Source: Silvimonas terrae (GTDB lineage: Bacteria > Pseudomonadota > Gammaproteobacteria > Burkholderiales > Chitinibacteraceae). Taken from it: a stretch of DNA of 64,000 nucleotides. Both the position numbers and the translations under genes were made by a program. The notes under the pieces are model-generated. The model was not told the DNA's origin, made no database searches, and saw only the letters and a list, made by a program, of their open reading frames with translations. Location: the NCBI RefSeq assembly GCF_014202765.1, contig NZ_JACHHN010000007.1:195953-259952 (forward strand), read 5' to 3'. This document shows, one piece after another, positions 55,967-64,000 of the stretch; position 1 is the stretch's first letter; each line of letters opens with the position of its first letter.

Positions 55967-56058
55967 ACACATTCAATCTTGCCCGACTGCTGTTTTGACC
56001 GGCACAGGCGCGCTGTAGTGACTAACCTCAAGCCTGTAAACCCATTGAAGGAAGACCG

Positions 56059-56976
56059 ATGAATTTGCGAGTTTGCCGCCACGCACTGGGTGTTGTTCTG
56101 GCACTGAGTCTGTCTTTGGCGCAGGCCGATAGCGCGGTGCGCGTCGGCTCCAAGATCGATACCGAGGGCTCTTTGCTGGGCAATCTGATCTTGCAAGTGC
56201 TGGAGGCCAAGGGCATCAAGACAGAAAACAAGATCCAGCTGGGCACCACCAAGGTGGTCCGCAGTGCCATCACCGCCGGGCAGATCGATATTTATCCGGA
56301 GTACACCGGCAACGGCGCTTTCTTTTTCGCGGATGAAAAAAACCCGGCCTGGCGCAATGCGCAGGCGGGTTACGACAAAGTAAAAACCCTGGATTTGCAG
56401 CAAAACAAACTCGTCTGGCTCACGCCCGCGCCGGCCAATAACACCTGGGCCATTGCGGTGCGCAAGGATGTTGCCAGCGCCAACAAACTCAAAACACTGG
56501 CCGATCTGGGCAAATGGATCAACGGGGGCGGCCAGTTCAAGCTGGCGGCATCGGCCGAATTCATTGAACGCCCGGACGCCCTGCCCGCCTTTGAAAACGC
56601 CTACGGCTTCAAACTCAAGCAGGAGCAGCTGCTGACGCTGGCCGGTGGCGATACCACCGTCACCATCAAGGCCGCTGCGGAGCAAACGTCCGGCGTGAAC
56701 GCCGCCATGGCTTATGGTACCGATGGCCCGGTAGCGGCACTCGGTCTGGTGACGCTGGATGACCCCAAGGGCAGCCAGCCTATTTATGCCCCCGCGCCCA
56801 TTGTGCGGGCCGACGTTCTGGCGAAATATCCCGCGATCAAGACTGCGCTGGCCCCGGTATTCCAGAGTCTGGATAGCCACACGCTGCAAACCCTGAATGC
56901 GAAGATCGCCATCGAAGGGCAGGATGCCAAAAAAGTGGCGGCGGATTACCTCAAACAAAAAGGCTTTGTGAAGTAA
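56059..56976 (+). CDS. osmF: Osmoprotectant-binding periplasmic protein OsmF
   Basis: A 305-residue substrate-binding protein, the same length as E. coli OsmF (YehZ). A signal peptide covers about residues 1-23 (ending SLAQA). The mature part has VRVGSKIDTEGSLLGNLIL and IDIYPEYTGNGAFFF, typical of the OpuAC/QAT glycine betaine-binding family. It delivers betaine-like osmoprotectants to the YehYXW transporter. AAGGAAG precedes the ATG. The operon order osmF-yehY-yehX-yehW equals that in E. coli. Confidence 0.93.
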   Translation: MNLRVCRHALGVVLALSLSLAQADSAVRVGSKIDTEGSLLGNLILQVLEAKGIKTENKIQLGTTKVVRSAITAGQIDIYPEYTGNGAFFFADEKNPAWRNAQAGYDKVKTLDLQQNKLVWLTPAPANNTWAIAVRKDVASANKLKTLADLGKWINGGGQFKLAASAEFIERPDALPAFENAYGFKLKQEQLLTLAGGDTTVTIKAAAEQTSGVNAAMAYGTDGPVAALGLVTLDDPKGSQPIYAPAPIVRADVLAKYPAIKTALAPVFQSLDSHTLQTLNAKIAIEGQDAKKVAADYLKQKGFVK

Positions 56977-58134
56977 GTGCAGGCCGTCCACAACCGCGTG
57001 CTGCTGTTGCTATGGCTGTTGGGTGCGATGGCGGCGTGGCAATGGCCGCTGCTCACCCATGCGCCGAACCGGCTGGTGACCGGTGTCGGCATGACGTTGG
57101 CGAGCTGCCTGACGGGCTGGCATGTGTTGATCCTGATCCCGGCGCTGCTGCTGGGGGTCGCCTCCTTTGTTTCGCCGCGCCCAGCGCGTGAGGTCGTTGT
57201 TCTTCTCGCCTGTGCCACCTGGCTGGCTGGCCTGCTGGCGGTGGGCGGCGACGTGGCGCGTACCCTCGCCAATACGGATTCCAGTTACAGCCGGACCTCG
57301 TTTGGCGGTGGCACCTGGGCACTGTGGGTGCTGGGCTGGCTGGCTGCGGCAGATGCGCTGGGGCGGTTGAAACTCAATCCGCGCGACACCGTCCTGGTCG
57401 CCCTGGCCGTCCTGGCCCCCGGCGTGGTGTTGCTGTTTTCTGGTGCGCTGGCGGAACTGTCCGTGCTCAAGGAATACGCCAACCGGCAGGACGTGTTTGA
57501 TGCGGCGCTCCTCCGGCACCTGGCCATCGTGGCAGCCACCCTGGTTCCCACCTTGTTGATTGGCGTTCCTTTGGGTGTCGCGGCCTTTCGCCGCGCCGGC
57601 CTGCGCGGGCCGTTGTTTTCCGTGCTGAACATCATCCAGACCATCCCGTCCATTGCCTTGTTTGGCCTGCTGATCGCACCATTGGCAGCGCTGGCCGCCC
57701 ATGTGCCGCTGTTGGGAGAACTGGGTGTCAGCGGCATCGGTGTCACACCGGCCGTGATCGCGCTCACGCTCTATTCTTTGTTACCCATGGCGCGCAGTAC
57801 CACCGCAGGGCTGGAGCAAGTGCCGGCAGCCGTGGTGGAAGCCGCGCGCGGCATGGGCCTGTCGCGCCGCCAGGTGTTCTGGCAGGTGGAAGTGCCGCTG
57901 GCACTGCCGGTGTTGCTCTCTGGCCTGCGCATCACCACGGTGCAGGCCATTGGCCTGACCACCGTGGCCGCGCTCATCGGCGCTGGCGGCTTTGGGGCAA
58001 TCATGTTTCAGGGCTTGCTTAGCAGTGCGCTGGATCTGGTGTTGCTGGGCGCTGTGCCGGTGATTGCGCTGGCCATCGCAGCGGATGCCGTGTTCAAACT
58101 GTTGGTGTCACTACTGGGAGCACGCGGGCAATGA
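56977..58134 (+). CDS. yehY: Osmoprotectant ABC transporter permease YehY
   Basis: A 385-residue membrane protein, identical in length to E. coli YehY. The N-terminal half has several membrane segments of unknown purpose. The C-terminal half is an ABC permease domain with the EAA loop (VEAARGMGLSRRQVFWQVEV near residue 285). The start is GTG at 56977, directly after the osmF stop codon, which suggests translational coupling. It overlaps yehX by four bases (ATGA). Confidence 0.92.
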   Translation: MQAVHNRVLLLLWLLGAMAAWQWPLLTHAPNRLVTGVGMTLASCLTGWHVLILIPALLLGVASFVSPRPAREVVVLLACATWLAGLLAVGGDVARTLANTDSSYSRTSFGGGTWALWVLGWLAAADALGRLKLNPRDTVLVALAVLAPGVVLLFSGALAELSVLKEYANRQDVFDAALLRHLAIVAATLVPTLLIGVPLGVAAFRRAGLRGPLFSVLNIIQTIPSIALFGLLIAPLAALAAHVPLLGELGVSGIGVTPAVIALTLYSLLPMARSTTAGLEQVPAAVVEAARGMGLSRRQVFWQVEVPLALPVLLSGLRITTVQAIGLTTVAALIGAGGFGAIMFQGLLSSALDLVLLGAVPVIALAIAADAVFKLLVSLLGARGQ

Positions 58135-59063
58135 TCCAGTTTGAACAGGTGGGTAAACGCTTTGGCGATTTTGTCGCGGTGGATAACCTGTCTTTACGTC
58201 TGGCTGATGGCGAATTCACGGTCCTGATCGGCCCCTCTGGCTCGGGCAAATCGACCACGCTCAAGATGATTAACCGGCTGGTGGAACACGATCAGGGCCG
58301 CATCCTGTTTGCTGGCCAGGAAATCCGCAGCTTCCGGGAAGAGGACCTGCGCCGGCGCATGGGTTATGCCATTCAGTCGATCGGATTGTTTCCGCACTGG
58401 ACCGTGGCGCAGAACATTGCCACCGTACCCGCGCTACTCAAATGGCCCAAAGCCCGCGTTGCGGCGCGTGTCGAAGAGCTACTTCATTTGTTGGGATTGC
58501 CGCCGGCCGAGTTCAGCCGACGTTACCCGCATCAACTGTCAGGTGGCCAGCAGCAACGTGTCGGTGTCGCACGGGCCCTGGCGGCAGACCCGGAAGTCTT
58601 GCTGATGGATGAACCCTTTGGCGCGCTCGATCCGGTCACCCGCAGCGCCTTGCAGACAGAAATCGCCCGGATTCATCAAGTGTCCGGCAAGGCCATTGTG
58701 CTGGTCACGCACGACATTGATGAAGCGCTGTTGCTGGCCGATCGCATTGTCATGCTCGATCGCGGCCGTGTTGTGCAAGACGGCACTCCCCGACAGATTC
58801 TGCTGGAACCGGCTTCTGATTTTGTCACCAGCTTTGTGGGCCGAAGCGAGGTGGGCCTCAAGCTGTTGGCGCTGGATCAAGTGGCCAGCCGGATGCGCCA
58901 GGATCAGCATATCGAAGGCCCAGCGATCACCGGCACAGCCACACTGCGAGAAGCGCTCTCTGCCCTGATCGCCAACCGCACCGAACAACTGCCTGTGGTG
59001 GATGAACATGGCCATACCATCGGCAGCATTCATGTGGCCGATCTGCTGGATATCGCCGCATGA
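58131..59063 (+). CDS. yehX: Osmoprotectant ABC transporter ATP-binding protein YehX
   Basis: A 310-residue ATPase subunit with Walker [10 protein letters not shown] near residue 33, signature [15 protein letters not shown] near 132, Walker [13 protein letters not shown] near 155 and the switch histidine in [14 protein letters not shown]-terminal CBS-like region ([15 protein letters not shown]) is the usual ionic-strength sensor of betaine transporters. It overlaps both neighbours by four bases. Confidence 0.94.
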   Translation: MIQFEQVGKRFGDFVAVDNLSLRLADGEFTVLIGPSGSGKSTTLKMINRLVEHDQGRILFAGQEIRSFREEDLRRRMGYAIQSIGLFPHWTVAQNIATVPALLKWPKARVAARVEELLHLLGLPPAEFSRRYPHQLSGGQQQRVGVARALAADPEVLLMDEPFGALDPVTRSALQTEIARIHQVSGKAIVLVTHDIDEALLLADRIVMLDRGRVVQDGTPRQILLEPASDFVTSFVGRSEVGLKLLALDQVASRMRQDQHIEGPAITGTATLREALSALIANRTEQLPVVDEHGHTIGSIHVADLLDIAA

Positions 59064-59869
59064 ACCCGACACGCCGCTGGTGGCTGGACCCGCTCTTCTG
59101 GTCTGCCGGCCTGCTGCTGGCCCTGACGTTTGGCATGTCGCATTTGGGGCCGCTGTTTCATGCTTTGTTCCCGGAACAGGAACGCCCGCTGTATGAGCAA
59201 GCCTCGTTTCCGGCGCTGGTGCTGGCCCATGTGTGGATTGTGGGTGTCTCCAGCGCCATAGCAGTGATACTGGGCTGCAGCGCCGGATTGTTTGTTACCC
59301 GGGAAACTGGCCGGGATTTTCGCCCGTTGCTCGAAACCGTGGTGGCCATCGGCCAGACCTTCCCGCCGGTGGCGGTGTTGGCGGTGGCCGTCCCCTTGAT
59401 CGGTTTCGGGCCTGCACCAGCGCTGATCGCCCTGGCGCTGTATGGCTTGCTCCCCATTGTCCAGAGCACCATTGCCGGTCTGGAATCTGTCCCCCCACCC
59501 TCGCTGGAAGCCGCGCGCGGGCTGGGCATGAGCCGCCGGCAACTGCTCTGGCAGGTTGAGCTGCCATTGGCCTTGCCGGTGATCCTGGCTGGCGTACGCA
59601 CCTCCGTCATCATCAATATCGGCACTGCCGCCATTGCCTCTACAGTCGGGACGCCGACATTGGGCTCGCCCATTATTGTGGGCTTGAGCGGCTTTAATAC
59701 GGCCTATATTGTAGAAGGAGCCCTGCTTGTGGGGCTGCTGGCGGTCGTGACGGATCTGGCGTTTGAGCGTTTGATGATCCGGTCACAACCATGGCGACTG
59801 ACACCGCACAATCGCCCCATAACAAGCGCATCGCCCGCCAGTGCGCAAATGGATAGAGGCCGAATATGA
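59060..59869 (+). CDS. yehW: Osmoprotectant ABC transporter permease YehW
   Basis: A 269-residue inner-membrane permease with about six membrane segments and the EAA loop [20 protein letters not shown] near residue 155. It is the second permease of the YehYXW transporter and is slightly longer than E. coli YehW (243). Its stop overlaps the start of the next gene (ATGA). Confidence 0.92.
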   Translation: MNPTRRWWLDPLFWSAGLLLALTFGMSHLGPLFHALFPEQERPLYEQASFPALVLAHVWIVGVSSAIAVILGCSAGLFVTRETGRDFRPLLETVVAIGQTFPPVAVLAVAVPLIGFGPAPALIALALYGLLPIVQSTIAGLESVPPPSLEAARGLGMSRRQLLWQVELPLALPVILAGVRTSVIINIGTAAIASTVGTPTLGSPIIVGLSGFNTAYIVEGALLVGLLAVVTDLAFERLMIRSQPWRLTPHNRPITSASPASAQMDRGRI

Positions 59870-60660
59870 AGGTTTCATTGCCCATGTATTTTGCCGGGCC
59901 AGGGGACACAGCACGATTATGGCTGGCACTCAAAGCGGAATTGATCAACCACGAAATCACCGGCGCGCCGGAAGAAATCATCTGGCCCGATCACCTGGTG
60001 GAACACTGGTTAGACCCGGATTTACTACTAAGCCAGACCTGCAGTTACCCGCTGATGACCGTGTTGAAAGACAAAGTGCAAAGCGTGGGGTATTTCCATT
60101 ACGACGCAGAGGGTTGTGACGGCCCGTTTTATTGCAGCATGCTGGTGGTACGCGCCACCGACAAACGCATCAGCCTGACCGACTTCAGAGGTGCCACGGT
60201 GGCCTATAACAGCCGTGATTCACACTCTGGCTACAACAGCCTGCGCGCACTGATCGCGCCGCTGTCGGTAGGTGGGCAGTTCTTTGGCCGCGCGGTAGCC
60301 ACCGGCAGCCATGCCCGTTCCATTGAGTTCATCCGGGATAACCAGGCCGATATCGCCGCGATTGATTGCGTCACGCTGGCCTTGTTGCAGCGACATCAAC
60401 CCGAGGCCGCCACCGGCATTCGCGTGATCGGTCAGACCGCCCCTTCGCCAGGGCTACCGCTGATTACTGCGCTTTCCACCTCACCAGATCAATTGTGGAT
60501 GATGCGCCTGGCACTGGCCCATGCCTGTGCCAACCCGGACCAGGCCGCTGCACTGGCCCCATTCGGGATTACCGGCTTTAGCGTGTTGCCCGATTCAGTA
60601 TGCAATGTGGTCGCGGAAATGGAACAGGAAGCCGCGGATTACGGCTATCTGCAACTATGA
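59866..60660 (+). CDS. PhnD/SsuA-like substrate-binding-fold protein without signal peptide
   Basis: A 264-residue protein with the fold of phosphonate-binding PhnD: the conserved [48 protein letters not shown] and [14 protein letters not shown] blocks are visible. The start [13 protein letters not shown] lacks a signal peptide, so it should stay in the cytoplasm. It is the fifth gene of the osmoprotectant operon by a 4-base overlap with yehW. Its role is unknown. It might sense a ligand or belong to an unrelated pathway. Confidence 0.8.
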   Translation: MKVSLPMYFAGPGDTARLWLALKAELINHEITGAPEEIIWPDHLVEHWLDPDLLLSQTCSYPLMTVLKDKVQSVGYFHYDAEGCDGPFYCSMLVVRATDKRISLTDFRGATVAYNSRDSHSGYNSLRALIAPLSVGGQFFGRAVATGSHARSIEFIRDNQADIAAIDCVTLALLQRHQPEAATGIRVIGQTAPSPGLPLITALSTSPDQLWMMRLALAHACANPDQAAALAPFGITGFSVLPDSVCNVVAEMEQEAADYGYLQL

Positions 60661-60662
60661 AA

Positions 60663-60686
60663 ACGGCGAGCACTTTGGCTCGCCGT
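60663..60686 (-). terminator. Terminator of the DUF5610 gene
   Basis: ACGGCGAGC and GCTCGCCGT form a 9-base-pair stem followed by TTTT on the minus strand. It lies between convergent stops at 60660 and 60717 and may serve both sides. Confidence 0.72.
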
Positions 60687-60716
60687 CATTAGACACTCAT
60701 TCACTGATCCACTCGT

Positions 60717-61544
60717 TCAGGCGGAAGTGGAAATCGAACTACCGGTGGTACTGCTCGAGGCACTGGCGCTTGCAGCGCTTCCCGACGACCCACTACTACT
60801 GTCTGCATTCTTGGGATTGATGACCGCGTTCACGTCGTCATCCGTCAAGCTGACATCCCCTTGTGGAATCCCGTTCTGCGACCATTTATCCAGCTCATTC
60901 ATGATCACATCATGAGTCTGGTTACTGATATCCGGCAGCTTGCCCCCGAAAAACTGGGCGGCGCTGTCAAAGCCTTGCTGGATCGCATCTTTCAGTTGCG
61001 CCAGTTTGGTCGGGTCGTTACCCGCCGCCGCCTTGGCAAAATTCAGAATCCGGTCGGCTGTATTCTTGATACCAAACTCACCATCCGGCGAGACGGCCTG
61101 CTTGGCCGCCGCAATGGTCTGTGGGTCTGCGCTGAGTTTTTGCTCACCGCTCACCACCTTGGACCACGTCAGCCCCTGCTGCTTGAGCATATTGCCCAGC
61201 ATGTCGATGAACTGTTGCACCTTCTGATTGGACTGATCGATCATCGAAGCCAGATCCGTCGGCGTGCTGGTCGATGACGTCCCGTCAGTACTATCTGCAC
61301 TGCTGCTGTCAGCGCCGGAACCAGTCGTCTGACCCTGCATCTTGCGTGGGTCGGTATAGGTAAGGCTCACCGTGGTTTGCGAGTACTCAAACGTCACGCT
61401 CTCTTGCGGTACCTGCAAATCCATCGGCGTTGCCGTCAACGAACTATCCGGTTCCTCAACGATCTGGCTGGCACTGTTGGTGGTGTTGCTGTTGTTACTT
61501 TGCTGGGTGGCCTGATTACTCAGACTGGTAGCACTGATTGACAT
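60717..61544 (-). CDS. DUF5610 domain protein
   Basis: A 275-residue protein with a Ser/Thr/Asn/Gln-rich N-terminus, a low-complexity linker (about 85-110), a helical DUF5610-like core (IKNTADRILNFAKAAAG, LPDISNQTHDVIMNELDKW near residues 155-225) and a Ser/Ala-rich tail ending SSISTSA. No signal peptide is seen. The function of the domain is not known. The start at 61544 has an excellent ribosome-binding site (GAGGAG, 8 bases upstream). The in-frame start at 61568 is rejected. Confidence 0.8.
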   Translation of the reverse strand: MSISATSLSNQATQQSNNSNTTNSASQIVEEPDSSLTATPMDLQVPQESVTFEYSQTTVSLTYTDPRKMQGQTTGSGADSSSADSTDGTSSTSTPTDLASMIDQSNQKVQQFIDMLGNMLKQQGLTWSKVVSGEQKLSADPQTIAAAKQAVSPDGEFGIKNTADRILNFAKAAAGNDPTKLAQLKDAIQQGFDSAAQFFGGKLPDISNQTHDVIMNELDKWSQNGIPQGDVSLTDDDVNAVINPKNADSSSGSSGSAASASASSSTTGSSISTSA

Positions 61545-61745
61545 CGTTGTTCTCCTCTCGAGGCCCACTAAACCAGCGCGGCAGGCCTTGCGTAAAACAA
61601 TTCACCCGGTAATCAGGTGCTGGCGCCGCGGGTGACACGGGCCAGCACACGGTATCTATCCTGCCTTTTTCGGCCGGTTTGCCCGAATCTTGATGCTGTT
61701 GCGTGCATTGGGCCGATATGTGGTAAACAGCAGCCCGGCCCCCTG

Positions 61746-63254
61746 TTACTGGAAGGCCACTTCGGCAAAGCTGCGCAATTTGCGACTATGTAATTGATCG
61801 ACGCCCTGTTCGCGCAACAGTTCCATGGCGCGAATACCGATCCGCAGATGCTGATCCACGCGTTCCCGATAAAACTGGTTGGCCATACCAGGTAACTTGA
61901 TCTCGCCATGCAGTGGTTTGTCACTCACGCACAGCAACGTGCCATAGGGCACGCGAAAGCGGAAACCGTTGGCCGCAATGGTGGCACTTTCCATATCCAG
62001 CGCCACCGCCCGGCTCTGGCTGAAGCGGCGTTGGGGTCGGTTATCGGGCAACAGCTCCCAGTTGCGGTTGTCGGTACTCGCCACCGTACCTGTCCGCATA
62101 ATGTGCTTGAGTTCCGGCCCTTTCAGACGCGTGATATCTGACACTGCGGCTTCCAGCGCAAGCTGGATTTCTGCCAGCGCCGGAATCGGCACCCACAACG
62201 GCAAGTCTTCATCCAGCACGTGATCTTCCCGCACATAGCCGTGCGCCAGCACGTAATCACCCAGTTGCTGCGAGTTACGCAAACCTGCGCAATGCCCCAG
62301 CATGATCCATGCATGCGGGCGCAGCACGGCAATGTGGTCGGTAATGGTTTTGGCATTGGCCGGGCCGACGCCAATGTTCACCATGGAAATACCACTGCGA
62401 TCCGCCCGGATCAGGTGATACGCCGGCATTTGCGGCAAGCGCGGCGGCGCAGCACCCAGTGCATCGCCCGCTTCTGCAGACAGCCCTACCCGACGGGTAA
62501 TCACATTACCGGGCTCTACAAAGGCAATGTAATCACTGTTGGGGTCATTCATGCTCTCCTGACCCAGCCGGATAAACTCATCAATGTAGAACTGGTAATT
62601 GGTGAACAGCACAAAATTCTGGAAATGTTCCGGCACCGTGCCGGTGTAATGGCGCAACCGATGCAGCGAGTAATCGATTCGCGGCGCGGTAAACAAGGCC
62701 AGCGGTTGCGGCTCGCCCGGACGCGGGTCGTAGGTGCCGTTGGCAATGCCGTCATCCATGGCAGAGAGGTCTGGCAGGTCAAACATATCGCGCATCAATT
62801 GCCGCCGGGCCGGGCTGAGCGTGCCTTCAATGTAGTCATGCTCGGCAAACGAAAAATGCACCGGAATCGGCTGGGAACTGGTGCCAATCTCCAGTTCACA
62901 ATCATGATTTTGCAGCAGCAGCCGAAACTGCTCCTGATAGTAATCGGCGTAAAGATCAGGTCGGGTCAGGGTCGTTTCGAAATAACCCGGGCCTGCCACA
63001 AACCCGAAACTCAGATGAGCACTATCCGCTTCGTTGGAGCGCGCCACGGTATCCGTCTGAATGCGCACAAACGGGTAGCAGGCCCGAACATGACCGCCCA
63101 GGTCTTCGCCTGTCACAAAACGCTGCATGGCATCGCGCAAATGATTGACGCTGTTTTCATAAATCAGCTTCACCTGCGCCAGCGCTGCGGCCGGATCGGT
63201 GTAACGGGTGGGGGCAATGAATCTGGGCAAATAAGGCAGGGAACGGGAACTCAT
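61746..63254 (-). CDS. amn: AMP nucleosidase
   Basis: A 502-residue enzyme that splits AMP into adenine and ribose 5-phosphate, balancing adenylate pools. The N-terminal AMP-nucleosidase domain (IYENSVNHLRDAMQRFVTGE near residue 30) is followed by the nucleoside-phosphorylase-type catalytic domain: VNIGVGPANAKTITDHIAVL near 290, GHCAGLR near 320, and the catalytic LDMESATIAANGFRFRVPYG near 418. The start at 63254 (MSSRSLPYL) matches homologues. An upstream in-frame start adds eight residues. Confidence 0.95.
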   Translation of the reverse strand: MSSRSLPYLPRFIAPTRYTDPAAALAQVKLIYENSVNHLRDAMQRFVTGEDLGGHVRACYPFVRIQTDTVARSNEADSAHLSFGFVAGPGYFETTLTRPDLYADYYQEQFRLLLQNHDCELEIGTSSQPIPVHFSFAEHDYIEGTLSPARRQLMRDMFDLPDLSAMDDGIANGTYDPRPGEPQPLALFTAPRIDYSLHRLRHYTGTVPEHFQNFVLFTNYQFYIDEFIRLGQESMNDPNSDYIAFVEPGNVITRRVGLSAEAGDALGAAPPRLPQMPAYHLIRADRSGISMVNIGVGPANAKTITDHIAVLRPHAWIMLGHCAGLRNSQQLGDYVLAHGYVREDHVLDEDLPLWVPIPALAEIQLALEAAVSDITRLKGPELKHIMRTGTVASTDNRNWELLPDNRPQRRFSQSRAVALDMESATIAANGFRFRVPYGTLLCVSDKPLHGEIKLPGMANQFYRERVDQHLRIGIRAMELLREQGVDQLHSRKLRSFAEVAFQ

Positions 63255-63353
63255 GCAGGCGCATCCACTAAACGACAACCATAAATGCCGCGCGTGACCG
63301 GGCGGCGGACATGCCTGTGAGTCTAACGCATTGCTTATGACATTTACGAATCG

Positions 63354-63803
63354 CTAGTGATAGCGCACTGGTCCCAAGGCCGCGTACATGACGGAATATG
63401 GAATCAAACCCGCCATTCGCGGCTTGGCCGCACCATCACACAGGGCGCGGAAATACCAGACCCGCGCCACAAAATGACGCCCTTCCTGGATCAGGTCTCT
63501 GCTTTCCAGCAAATCGCCATTGACGATCATGCGCGCTAGCGGTTCGTAGGCGCCGGCATAGCCCTGCCGTGCCGCCCGTAACATGAAATCCGCCGCTATG
63601 GCTTTGTCTGTTGCTACGCCATGACCACGTACATACGCTACCGCCAGATTGAAACTTGCCTTGGCCAGACCCGCGCCAGAGAGATAGCGGAAGCTTTCCA
63701 GCGCGCAATGGCGCTCATCCGGGTCCGCGCTTTGCAGCATGCGGCTGGCAGACCGGAACAACTCCAGATTTGTGGGCGTGACCGCCTTTTCGTTTGCACC
63801 CAT
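63354..63803 (-). CDS. Sel1-like repeat protein
   Basis: A 149-residue helical protein with one clear Sel1/TPR-like repeat (KASFNLAVAYVRGHGVATD, then DFMLRAARQGYAGAYEPLA, near residues 50-95), a fold used for protein contacts. There is no signal peptide in this form. The start is uncertain: ATG 63803 gives MGANEKAVTP, while a TTG at 63848 adds 15 residues with a hydrophobic stretch. The partner is unknown. It lies 130-160 bases from the end of an rRNA operon. Confidence 0.68.
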   Translation of the reverse strand: MGANEKAVTPTNLELFRSASRMLQSADPDERHCALESFRYLSGAGLAKASFNLAVAYVRGHGVATDKAIAADFMLRAARQGYAGAYEPLARMIVNGDLLESRDLIQEGRHFVARVWYFRALCDGAAKPRMAGLIPYSVMYAALGPVRYH

Positions 63804-63930
63804 CACAACGCATAAGCCAAAGAGTGAATGAGCTTTAAATTTATGCAAACGAAATGAATGGGTACAGGTGGCCGATCAACGGCAGCGCGGAACGCGCAGG
63901 GGGAGTGCATTGCGGGAGCGCACAAAGCAA

Positions 63931-63960
63931 AACGCCCGTACAGTTGTCTGTACGGGCGTT
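63931..63960 (-). terminator. rRNA operon terminator
   Basis: AACGCCCGTACAG and its exact complement form a 13-base-pair stem with a TTGT loop, followed by TTTTG on the minus strand, 8 bases after the 5S end. It is a strong stem as usual for ribosomal operons. Confidence 0.85.
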
Positions 63961-63968
63961 CTAATGGG

Positions 63969-64000
63969 TGTCTGGCAATGTCCTACTTTCACACGGGTAA
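63969..64000 (-). rRNA. rrf: 5S ribosomal RNA (3' end only)
   Basis: The last 32 bases, read on the minus strand, give TTACCCGTGTGAAAGTAGGA followed by CATTGCCAGACA, the conserved 3' end of betaproteobacterial 5S rRNA. The rest of the gene and presumably the 23S and 16S genes lie beyond the right edge. Confidence 0.88.

Overview
The window reads as ordinary chromosome from a moderately GC-rich betaproteobacterium, most likely of the order Neisseriales (Chromobacteriaceae/Chitinibacteraceae-like). This rests on gene blocks typical of that group (glnE / yhdP-nit-tldD; aspS-DUF502-fmdB; xseB-ispA-dxs), on dRS3-like ATTCCC-N8-GGGAAT repeats, and on the 3' end of a betaproteobacterial-type 5S rRNA at the right edge. 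The order is an inference; no species can be named from the sequence alone.

Layout. 1-1668: a PAS-domain sensor histidine kinase cut by the left edge. 1786-11663 (minus): a Bax-inhibitor-1 family membrane protein, an enoyl-CoA hydratase/HIBYL-CoA hydrolase family protein, the lysine permease LysP, then tldD, a nitrilase-family amidase and yhdP. Divergent from yhdP is glnE (plus). 14589-18944 (minus): a small zinc-ribbon-like protein, then fmdB-DUF502-aspS and a pssA-type phosphatidyltransferase. 19375-24433: a chemoreceptor and a GAF-GAF-GGDEF-EAL protein, separated by repeats that copied the 3' end of the latter. 24539-31666: an S9 peptidase, a Gfo/Idh/MocA oxidoreductase, a CoiA-like zinc-motif protein, trhP and proC. 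An 860-bp gene-free stretch between trhP and proC carries five copies of a 104-bp structured repeat.

32473-41352 (minus): isoprenoid precursor operon xseB-ispA-dxs, a small acidic protein, and a run DUF2520-cysK-yheT-phosphohexomutase-nadC. 41498-50971: a Tat-type acid phosphatase, the ABC-F protein YbiT, an aminotransferase, a PilZ-like protein, tRNA-Ser(UGA), a PEP-CTERM/NIDO surface protein and an EamA exporter. 51091-55966: a Fur-box-preceded TonB siderophore receptor, a REC-REC-GGDEF protein and a fatty acid desaturase. 55967-60660: an osmoprotectant importer operon osmF-yehY-yehX-yehW ending in an unusual signal-less PhnD-like gene, joined by 4-base overlaps. 60717-64000 (minus): a DUF5610 protein, AMP nucleosidase, a Sel1-like protein and the end of an rRNA operon.

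Most genes are housekeeping. The strongest unexplained signal is the five-unit repeat at 30065-30766. Each unit has a left hairpin-like part and a right half bounded by two inverted DnaA-box-like 9-mers with compensatory changes between copies. Secondary points are several dispersed repeat families in the long intergenic gaps, a duplicated gene terminus at 21192-21533, a PilZ-like protein of unknown role, and the PhnD-like gene attached to the osmoprotectant operon.
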